Below, in pieces: positions 1-10,594 of a stretch of DNA of 64,000 nucleotides. Position 1 is the first letter of the stretch. Every line of letters starts with the position of its first letter. The translations under genes and the position numbers were made by a program. Origin of the DNA: Campanula takesimana (taxonomy: Eukaryota; Streptophyta; Magnoliopsida; Asterales; Campanulaceae); contig JAOWBW010000158.1 in assembly GCA_026119855.1 (NCBI GenBank), forward strand, positions 742,976-806,975, written 5' to 3'. The notes under the pieces were generated by a model, which had not been told where the DNA came from, searched no databases, and saw nothing but the letters and a program-made list of their open reading frames with translations.

Positions 1-56
1 CACTTGTATTGACCGAAAAATCTAACGTGGCCAATATAAATGGGACGGAGGGAGTA
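1..56. mobile_element. Stowaway-like MITE, right end only
   Basis: The window opens inside a small inverted-repeat element whose right terminus GGGACGGAGGGAGTA is complete at 42-56. It lies in the intron before the MLO exon at 128. The left terminus is outside the window. Ends of this type with a TA target are typical of plant Stowaway (Tc1/mariner) MITEs. Confidence 0.7.
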
Positions 57-127
57 TAAATATAGAAAGATTGTCTGATTCCTGAAAATGATCCAACCTA
101 ACTTATTTGATTCTTGTCATGTATTAG

Positions 128-498
128 ATGGGATCACACATGAAACAATCAATATTTGAGGAACAAACGGCCAAGGCACTCAAGAAATGGTCTAAAGCAG
201 CTAGGGACAGAAAGAAGCTGCGCAAGGGCGCCGGCGGAGCATCACCGGACATTTCGAATGCTAGTTTATGAGCGGTGAAAATACCCCAAGTCGTGCCTCA
301 TCACCTATTCACTTGCTCCACAACCACAAGCACAAGTCAAGTGCAGCCGAGAGTGAAATTGATGTGGCCGCCTCACCGAGGTCTTATATGTCGGATACTG
401 ATCTATCAGATATTGAGGCTTCCAATCACAGCCGGCCAAGTGGTCCGGAATCGAGACATAACGATCATCATGATGATTTTTCCTTCTCAAAGTCATAA
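128..498 (+). CDS. MLO: MLO family protein, C-terminal exon with broken frame
   Basis: This is the last exon of a seven-transmembrane MLO protein; all earlier exons lie before the window. It begins after a TAG acceptor with Met-Gly-Ser, the same exon border as the complete MLO gene at 17001. The first part holds the calmodulin-binding helix around the conserved Trp (AKALKKWSKAARDRKK). As written the frame stops at TGA 269-271, 47 codons in. The conserved tail (starting SGENTPSR, later PRSYMSDTDLSDIEAS) continues one frame over from 268 to the TAA at 496-498, so one base appears to be missing near 265-270. The tail carries DDFSF near its end, fitting the D/E-F-S/T-F motif known from MLO proteins linked to powdery mildew susceptibility. 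Family is sure; whether the break is a real mutation or a sequence error is open. Confidence 0.88.
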
Positions 499-551
499 AT
501 TGTTGTGAATTGTTAACAAGTTTATAGTAAAGGTAGAGAACTTGTGTAGAG

Positions 552-671
552 TAATGGTAGGCCATTTCATAGTTGAGTAATACTGAAGGCAAAAAAATAG
601 ATCACAATTATTAATGGTAGGCCATTTCATAGTTGAGTAACACTGAAGGCAAAAAAAAAGATCACAATTAT
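552..671. repeat. 60-bp tandem duplication, two copies
   Basis: The unit starting AATGGTAGGCCATTTCATAG is repeated with a 60-base period (552-611 and 612-671) with few differences. It lies 50 bases after the MLO stop, probably in the 3' untranslated region or just past it. Confidence 0.9.
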
Positions 672-794
672 GATGACATATTTGATTGGATGTTATGTAT
701 GTAGGCCTCACTATTCATTACTTAATCATCCAATCAATTATTGACAACTGTTTTTTGTGGTCTGTTTTATGTGAAAAGATTTCTTTTATGCCCA

Positions 795-1012
795 AAGTAT
801 GGCTCTACATAAAGTCTCATTTTGACTTTTTATGGTCAACAAAAATGAGCTTTGACCAACCATTGGTGACAATCTAATCATTCTAGTGAAATTCTAAAAT
901 TTGTAATTGAAAAATCATTAAGTGATTTATTAATAACAATTTTTATAATTTTATTGTGATCATTAAATTGACACCAATGTTTGGTCAATGTTTATTTTTG
1001 TTTGGGAAGTCT
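795..1012. mobile_element. MITE copy without intact termini
   Basis: The segment from AGTCTCATTTTGACTTTTTATGG to GGGAAGTCTC is the same sequence as the inside of the Stowaway-like element at 8284-8536. Its arms pair with each other (GTCTCATTTTGAC at the left; a degraded partner at the right). The CTCCCTCC ends are lost. Confidence 0.65.
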
Positions 1013-1044
1013 CAATTGAGTTAAAAAAAAAAAATACTAGTATT

Positions 1045-1139
1045 ATTTTGTACGCTTCGGGTCGGGTCGGGTTCGGGTCACTCCTTTTGGCATTAGGGTC
1101 GGGTTCCGTTTTGACGAAACCCGACCCGTTGCCATCCCT
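1045..1139. mobile_element. hAT-like element remnant, right end
   Basis: A GC-rich stretch of repeated GGGTCGGGT ends in GTTGCCATCCCTA at 1139. This is the terminus of the hAT-like elements at 42375 and 61304. No left terminus was found, so only a truncated copy is called. Confidence 0.5.
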
Positions 1140-1345
1140 AGTGTTAATAAGTGACAGTGTAAATAACTGACACATTTTAACACAACCACTGACACTTATG
1201 ATGAGCGTCAGTATACTTACCAAAATGCCACTGCCTTGTTTTAAATTAACTTTCCATTTATCAAAAAAATCTCACTGCGTCATTTCAAAAACATGTTTTT
1301 TAAGTCACTTTAAAGAATAACACGTTTTTACTAGATTTTCACAAT
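1140..1345. mobile_element. Fragment of the GTGTCAGT / AACACGTTTT inverted-repeat family
   Basis: Short repeats of the type ACTGACACTTAT and a terminus with AAAAACATGTTTTTTAAG then AACACGTTTTTA match the flanks of the element at 34267-36564. Only the right-hand part is recognisable, directly after the hAT-like end at 1139. Confidence 0.45.
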
Positions 1346-1361
1346 ATGAAATAAATGAAAA

Positions 1362-1607
1362 TACTCCCTTCGTTTCGGGTAAGTTGCAACAATTTGTCAT
1401 TTTGGGCATTCCACTTAAGTTGCAAAAATGTCAAATAAGGAAACTCTTTATTACTTTTATAATCCTCCACTCATTCTCTATCTTCCTCCCAACCACTCAT
1501 TATTCTTCACTCATTCTCTTTCTTACTCCCAACCACTCATTATTCTCTTTTCTTAATTTTTGTGCTTCCCCCTTCCATGTTGCAATTTATCCGGAACGGA
1601 GGGAGTA
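1362..1607. mobile_element. Stowaway-like MITE
   Basis: The ends TACTCCCTTCGTTTCGGG (left) and CCGGAACGGAGGGAGTA (right) are inverted copies with a TA target. It lies about 0.5 kb before the S-acyltransferase start codon, so it could affect that promoter region. Confidence 0.85.
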
Positions 1608-2145
1608 TAAAAATACATGATTTAGTTTGTGGATTCTTTTTCTTCTGGAAGGGTAGTTAAAAAGTAAAATAAAAAAAAAATAAAGGGCTGCTGCCCAGTT
1701 AACAAGCAGGCTACGGAGCGCAGAAAATGTTGGACAAAGCACTTCGTAAAAAGCACATTTTTACTCCTTTAGTTAGTTTTTTTTTTCCTTGGCAGACCCA
1801 TTTTCTGGTTTCCTCCTTCTTCTTCCACGGGGCTCACTGATCGATAAATCAAACTCCAAAAAACCCTAGTAGTACTCACTAAGATTCTATGTTTAGGTGT
1901 CACCTCAATTTAGGTTCTTAACATCTGGGTCAAGATCAAAATCTCATTTTGCCCCTCATTTCAAGTAATGGGATGGGAGGAGAGAGAAAAACTAGAACTT
2001 GACCTGTTACTGACCCTTTAGTTGACCATTTTTGGGACTTTGATTTGCTTTTTCTTTTGGGGTTTTGTTTGTGATTGGTTCTTATTGTGGAGAATTGACT
2101 GTAAATAGTGCCTGATTGACAAGTTTTGACTTTTGGTTATTAACC

Positions 2146-5100
2146 ATGCCTAGACGCCATGGATGGGAACTACCTGCTCACACATTTCAGGTATGCTGTT
2201 CTGTGTGTTTAATCAGTTGAAATTGACTGTTAAATTATTGGGTTCTGTTCATAAATTGATTTTTTTTTTTAAATTTCTTATTTGACGTGCTTTCTCATAA
2301 TTTCTATGATTTTTGTAAATTTAGTTAAACAATTGGGTTGTGTGTGTGTTTAGTTAATAATTAGGGGGTTTGACTAATTCTAGTCGGTAATGACTTGACT
2401 TCTTGTGAAAAATGCTCATAAATGTATAGGTCTCTATCAAATTATTGAGTGCTCTTTCATTTCTTGTTGAAATTTCTGTTACTTTTACTGAGAACATTGA
2501 ATTAGATCCGTAGAGGGATTTATGTAGAGATATGTGCGGGGCATAAGGCTACACAAGTCAACTCTAATTTACTTTTTTTTTTTCCAGACTTTGTTTTAAC
2601 ACATTGTCGAATAGATAGGAAGTGGGACGATCCTACAATAAGCTAGTAGGAGCTTAAATGTGGCTTGATGATTATTGAACTATCTTTTACTGGAAATTAG
2701 GATGATAAATTGTAGATACTATGAAATTGGTCAAAGCATAAGTGATGTGGTCCTTTTTGCAAATGATATTATGTATTCACGGTCATCGGCTCTATAATCT
2801 ATGCTCTCTTTCGTTCTTCCCTCTTGATGTTAAGATAGGAAGCTTATTATCAAGATAAATTGCATAGAGGCACATGTGTCCATAAATAAGGACATAGTCG
2901 ACATGTGAAATTTGAAATTTTGGGATGAAGGGAAATCCTACTCTCTTACCCTGTCCACAAACTAAGTAAATTCAGTTCAACCAAGAAGCCTCTTCTATCT
3001 TTTAACATTTCAAATCCATTTCCCTCTTCACTTCCACACGAGTATGCAAATCCCCTAACCTATGATTTTTGAAACTTTTCTACCAATTAAGTTAGCTTTG
3101 CTGAACTATTTTTTTCTCTTTATTTCAAACTATTGACTTCCGCTTGTTGTATCATAAAGACATTTTACTTACTTGGGATAGTGATTCTGGTAATTCAACT
3201 TAGGATTCGAAATCTAACCAGGTGTGCACTGAATTCTATGCTTTGGTTGGTGGTGTCTACTGTTCCTTTAAACTTAAAGTAAGGTTTTGAAGATAGTGTT
3301 AGTATAAGAGGAATGTGTTTTGGTGATCGAGTTTCTGCATACTATTGTTAGCTATAGTTTCAGTGGCTATTAAGTGAATAGTGTTCCCTAGATTAATGCT
3401 CGTCTATGGATCAATAATCCAGCTTACAATAAACTACTTTTTGAGAATAAAAAGCGGTAGTCACGAAGTATTGATTATTGCTATAGTCATCTACTCCTTC
3501 GGTCTTAAATGAGTGTCCATTTTTTTTATTTTCAAGGAAATTAAAGAAATTGACTCTTTTGCACATTGCACATGTATGGAGATACCCGTAATGATCATAC
3601 CATATGATTGCATGTACATATTAACAAATGTGGACTTGGTAACTTTACTAGAAAGTGGATACTTGTTTGGAGGCATTTTCTTAAATGAACACTCTTTTAT
3701 TAACAAAGGGAGTATCTTTTTTGCTTAGAACCTTGTCGTTTCCGTCCATGCTTGAAATGTACTATATTACAATACAATGGGTTGTTTGCCAATATAAAAG
3801 CTACTACCCTTGCTTTGACATTGGTTTTGTATATTCAGAACAACTTTCTGATCTTTCAACTACTAGAAAAAAGAGAGAACTACATATGTTCGAGTTAAGT
3901 ACCTATTTCATCCCCAAACTATTTATGTTTTTACCTTTTCGTCACTCAACAATTTTTCTTTACCATTTCATCCTTAACCTTTATATTTGGTTGATTATGT
4001 GGTCCTTCCGTCAACATGCCGTTCATTTTACCCGTTAAAAATGGCTGATGTTGCATTGTGACACTGACTATGCAAACAAACACTATCTCAATTAGATTAC
4101 ATCATCTTCTCCATCCGCACCACCCACAACCGCCCACAACCACCATCACCATTAACCTCCATCTTTGTCAGTCTCATCACCACCATTAACTTCCATCTCC
4201 GCCAGTCTCAACACCACAATCAACCTACATCAATGTCGAGTTAAGTAGCTATTTGGTCCCTGACCTTTAGACTTTTTTACGATTCAGTCCTTGAACCCAA
4301 TTCGTTTACATTTCCGTCCTCAGACTACCTATTTCGCTTACAATCTCATCATTCCGTCTCATTTCCGTCCAAACTGCCGTTAAGTTTTCCTATGTGGCAC
4401 ATTGACGTCATAAAAATGATGAGTTGGCACTGGACTTGGTCAAACTTTGGTGATATGGAAATTAAGGAGGGTAAAAGTGTACACTATTAAACTAAAGATA
4501 CCAAAATTAATTCTTATAGTATAAAGGGCCTAAGGTAAAAATATTAATCACAAATAAACCCCTCCCCATTAATTACCCATTCCAACCGAGATCAAATTCA
4601 GAAACATACTTCTTCCCTCTCTCCCACCTCCATTCTCCACCCTAACCATATCCACCATGGTCGTCGTCTCCACCTCCCACACCACCCTTTTTCTTCTCTG
4701 CCAATACCCATGCCAGGCCGCCGCCTCCTCCTCCCCCTCACACGATTCTTCTTCTTTTTCTCCTTCAACACCTATGCCAGCCTAACTCCCATAGCCGCCT
4801 CCTCTTTTCTTTCTCTAAAAATCCACAGCTCCCTCTTCAGATCTAGATCTAAATCTTGATCATTTCGTGATGGAGAAAAAGAAGAAGAATCGTGTGAGGG
4901 GGAGGAGGAGGCGGCGGCCTGGCATGGGTATTGGCAGAGAAGAAAAAGGGTGGTGTGGGAGGTGGAGACGACGACCATGGTGGATATGGTTAGGGTGGAG
5001 AATGGAGGTGGGAGAGAGGGAAGAAGTATGTTTCTGAATTTGATCTCGGTTGGAATGGGTAATTAATGGGGAGGGGTTTATTTGTGATTAATATTTTTAC

Positions 5101-8100
5101 CTTAGGCCCTTTATACTATAAGAATTAATTTTGGTATCTTTAGTTTAATAGTGTACACTTTTACCCTCCTTAATTTCCATATCACCAAAGTTTGACCAAG
5201 TCCAGTGCCAACTCATCATTTTTATGACGTCAATGTGCCACATAGGAAAACTTAACGGCAGTTTGGACGGAAATGAGACGGAATGATGAGATTGTAAGCG
5301 AAATAGGTAGTCTGAGGACGGAAATGTAAACGAACTGGGTTCAAGGACTGAATCGTAAAAAAGTCTAAAGGTCAGGGACCAAATAGGTACTTAACTCCAT
5401 CAATGTCAGTCAATACCACCTTTAACAACTCCATCAACCTCCATCTCCGAAATCATCAAGGGGTTATAGGTTAGGGTTTTTCTTTCTTTTTTCATTTTAT
5501 GCTTACTAGTTTCATGTCTTACAGTTTGCCCCATCATAATTCCACATCAGCTTTTTACTTGATTAATCAACGCCACGTATATAAAAAATGTGTTGTCATC
5601 ATGCCAAATCACCAACGTTAACGGAAAACTAAACGACATGTTGACGGAAGGACCACATAATCAATCAAATATAAAGGTTAAGGATGAAATAGTAAAAAAA
5701 AAAATATGTTTAGTGACGCAAAGGTAAAAATATAAATAGTTCGGGGATGAAATTCTCTTTGTTCATTTGAGGGTGTTAGGAATAAAAATGATTTTTAGAA
5801 AAGAAATCTTACTTAAAGGAATTATAATATTCTTATTTTATTGCTAAAGGCGGATTTCAAGATTTTGGATTGATGATCATAAACATAACTGAAAAGGTTA
5901 ATATATTTTGATTCAAATAAAATGCAACTCAAAGAATGTAGTTGGTTCAGTAAAAAAGTTAAAAATATAAACTTTCCATAATTAATAGACACCTAAAATT
6001 CTAATAATTAGAATTTGTCTACTCCCTTTGTGCCATAACAAATGACCCATTTTGCCATTTGGCTGTCCCATTTTCCTAAAATGGAAACTTTATATTACAG
6101 TACTTCTTTATTCATGGGACCTACATGTCATACTCACATCAACTTTCCACTTACTATTCTCTACCCCCCTTTCTCTCTCCTTCATACTCACAAGTCACAA
6201 CACCTACTTTTAAAACACTTTTCTTAATTCCCGTTCCTAAAATGAAATGGGTCTTTGTTACGCGACTGAGGGAGTATATGATATCATTAAATTGGCTAAA
6301 GCAGTGTTCTAATGTCTGGTAATTTTAGGGTGATATCATAGCTGAATAAGCATAGGCATGAGAGCGTCTGTACTTATTCATTTTATTCAAAAATCTGTAC
6401 ATGCGTTTATTATTTCCATCTGTTAATCCACGTGCATATATTCAAGTATTATCATGCTTTTGTGTGTACACTATTCAAGACCAAAGTTTTACGGAGTAAA
6501 TCATAATGGTCTACCTATAATTCATGAATTGTAACTTTTAGATGCTTCTCTTTACCTCTGTGACACTAAAGTATAGTCCTTTTGATGTCACAACGCACAT
6601 TCTCATATCTCCATCATGAACAGGTCGTGGCTATAACAGTTTTCTTCCTGCTATCTGTTGCCTTCTATGCATTTTTCGCGCCCTTTCTCGGAAAGGACAT
6701 CTATGAGTACATTGCCCTTGGTGTTTATTCTTTCCTGGTGAGGATGATTGAGATTCCTTCAATCCGTTAACCTGCCCCATATCTTCCAATTTCTACTGAT
6801 CTTGTTGTCGTCGTTAATATTTCCAGGCTCTCTCTGTATTCATCCTTTACGTTAGATGCACGGCTATTGATCCCGCTGATCCAGGGATTCTCATTGAACC
6901 TGATAAGACTTCAGTTTATGGATCACGAGTTGGCACGCATACTCCCGGTTAGTGACTTGGGTGCACCCTGAATTGCTGTCAGCATGATTTTATAAGATAG
7001 AAATCCAATTTACTCCCTCCGTCCTATAACAAATGTCGCACTTTCCTTTTTAGTCTATCCCAAAATAAATTTCGCATTTGTAAATAAGGAAAGTGTCTTA
7101 GTGCAATTTTACTATTGTACAAGTGATATGCAAACAAGTAACGCACATTCCTTAAAAGCGTTGACAAGTAAATGCGACATTCTTATGGGCCGGAGGGAGT
7201 ACTATTATAAGTCATGGCAAGATGGTATGATTCTTCATTGTGACCACATCAGACATTCAAACTGGGAATCATAATGTACATTAGACCACCTAGACCCGGT
7301 AACCCCACAATAGTGGGAGTCTCGTGTATTGGGATTTATGGCTTTTCACTTGGCGTGTTTCAACAAGGCTTCCTAATATTGTGTTGTGTTTCAGGGCATG
7401 CATCCTCTGTTGAAGAACCTAACAAAGTAGGGTTGGGAAATGGAGGAAAATATGATAGGGGTGGTTCTAGTTGTTGCTCGAAATTTGGGGGTCTTTTTTG
7501 CGGTATTATCGTGAAGGAAGATTGCCGCAAAGATGATGATCTGTCACATCAGCAAAATGGAGAAGAAGATGCTCTCTTCTGCACATTGTGCAATGCTGAG
7601 GTGATTTTTGTTTGATTGATTTTAATAAATTTCAATGAATGTGAGAACACGAGAGAAGGGAAAGATCCAACAAAATCTGCTCGAATTACTTGCAATGATA
7701 TTTGTCTATGGTTGCTCTCTCATATGATGTAAACTGGCTGCATATTGTTGTAGCATAAATAGAGGGATATGGAAGAGAAAATGAGGGATTTCAGGAGATC
7801 GGTTTGCTGTGAATTCGTATCTTCACCTTAACTTTTAACTAAATCTTACTTTATCATTTGTTAATCTAGCAGGTTTAATTGGTAGTGTGGTGGTTCATGT
7901 GGTTGTTAATAGATATAGTACTCCCTCCGTCCCAGAGTAAGAGTCCTACTTTCCATTTTGGTACGTCCCAGTGTAAGAGTCCTATTCCTAAAATGGCAAA
8001 GAATCTTTACTATTCACCCCACTCATTCTCTCTCCTATTTTACTTTTATACTCACAACACCAATCAATTCACTATTCTCTCCCACTCATTCTCTCTCCTA

Positions 8101-10556
8101 CTTTACTTTTACACTCACAACATTTACATCACTTCCAATATTTATTAATAAGCGTGCAAATGTGGGGTAGGACTCTTACTCCGGGACGGAGGGAGTATAT
8201 GTTTTGAAGACTATTGTTAATCAGGAGAGGACCTCATTCATGTTCTTCGGATTTCCGTGATGCCCTCTAGGCTCATTACTAAATACTCCCGGAAAGATAG
8301 TCTCATTTTGACTTTTTATAGTCAATAAAAATGAACTTTGACAAACCATTGGTGACAATCTAATCATTCTAGTGAAATTCTACAATTTGTAATTGATAAA
8401 TCATTAAATGATTTATTAATAACAATTTCTATAATTTTATTGTGATCATTAAATTGACACTAATGTTTGGTCAAAGTTTATTTTTGTTGACTATAAAAAG
8501 TCAAAATGAGACTATCTCCCTGGGACAGAGGGAGTATATAAAATTTATGACACTATTATTTAACTCTCATTTAGCTCCCAAGATTCTACTACTACTCTAA
8601 ACTGTAACTACTTAAAGCTACCTTCTTAAAATGTATTGACACTATTTCAGAATATAACAAGTTTTAATGCTGCAAAAAAGGTTACGGAACAATGAAGAAA
8701 AATGCATACTGCAGCGAGTGCATAAAAATTTAGGGTTGGAAAGCTTGAGGATTCGCTTAGGAACAGGAGACAACAACCTTAGCATATAAATACATATCAA
8801 CTTGCATTTAGTTTTCTTCAACGGACACCTGATATTTGTTGGTTAGAGATATCTCCTCTTTTATAGGGGATTTAGCTGCCTTTGTTTGTCACAATCTTGA
8901 TTCAGGTTTTGATCTCAGAAATAATTAGATGAGGATTGTAAGAAGGTTATTGTAATTACAAATTATTTTTGTTTTCTTAGGTGCGGAAATTCAGCAAACA
9001 CTGCAGAAGTTGTGACAAATGTGTTGATGGATTTGATCATCATTGTCGGGTAAAACTCTACATTCAATTTACCTATTTGACCCTCTTCTTTTTTGTTTCC
9101 AAATGAATAAAAAATTGTGTATTTAGTAACCTCTGGTATGAGTGGACAGATCGAATTGAATTGTATTGAACTACTAAGTAGCGCAGAAAATGGTATTTGG
9201 ACTTTGGAGTCTAATCAATTTCTACGAGGATACTTTACTCCTTTTTTCCCAAAAAGATAGTCTCACTCAACACATCAAATTTTCAAATGATTTAGGTTTG
9301 CTTGCTTGTACCTTCTTGAAATTGACATAAAATTATAACCTTTTGTACAAATGGGACTATTTTGTTTGGACAAACTAAAAAGGAAGGGGAGACATTTTTT
9401 TTTTTTGGATGGAGTGTTTATTTCTTCTATGGATAGTATTACTTTCTAACTTATATTTCGTCTCAGCAAAATCTACAAGTTAGTTCTATTTCCCTTTTTC
9501 AAGTGCATGGGACTAATATTGTTCTCCTGAAATAATATTTCCTGCAGTGGTTGAATAATTGTGTTGGGAGGAAAAATTACTTCACATTTGTGTGCCTAAT
9601 GGCTGTGAGTCTGGTCTGGGTAAGGATTAACGCATTAATTTTATTTGAAATAGCCTCATTTGGGTTTCTCAATTGAAATAATTTAATTTGATTTGCATGT
9701 GATCTTCTGCCTCTACACCAGCTTGCATTTGAATGTGGGGTTGGAGTTGCCGTCCTTGTTCGCTGTTTTGTAGACAGACGAGCTACCGAAAATCAGATTG
9801 CAGATAGACTTGGAGATGGATTTAGTAGGCCCCCTTTCGCAACCGTTGTGGTAATATGCATTTCCATTTTTTTTCTCTCTTTTTTGACCAATAGTTCAAT
9901 TGACGGACCGGATTTGTACCCTAGTTTCTTTGCTTGTTAAAATAATCATTTGCATATTTGATTTTTCTGTTTATTCAGGCTCTTTGTACAGCTGTTTCTT
10001 TTCTTGCCACTGTGCCACTTGGTGAGCTGTTCTTTTTCCACATAATTCTGATTCGTAAGGTACGTTCCCATATTGCCTCTCTCTCTCTCTCTGTTTATCT
10101 GTTTCTCTCACTCACTCTCTCTCCCTCTCTCTCGCTCAACTAAAGTAAATAAGATGAGCATGGTTCTTTGTATTTTCTTCAGGGTATAACGACATATGAG
10201 TATGTTGTTGCAATGAGGACCCAAAGCGAACCTCCTGGACCCTCTGTAGATGGAGGAGATGAGCAAAGTTTGCAGTCTTCACCAACAAGTTCTGCAGTTA
10301 CGGGAATTAGCGGAAGAAGTTCTCTTGGAAGGGGTATGCAGTATAAAGGTGCTTGGTGTACTCCTCCAAGAATCTTTATGGATCACCAGGTGAATGGCTC
10401 CTTTTGTTTTCATCATTGTTACCATTTGGGAGAGGCTACATCCCTCTCTTTCATATCTAAGTCTTGGTCAATGACAGCCAGGGCGGTCGGGAACCAATTT
10501 ATGTGAATTAGTGCATTAAGAATGGGGCCATTAGTGATTGACTGAAAAAAGTGTGC

Positions 10557-10594
<38 letters not shown>

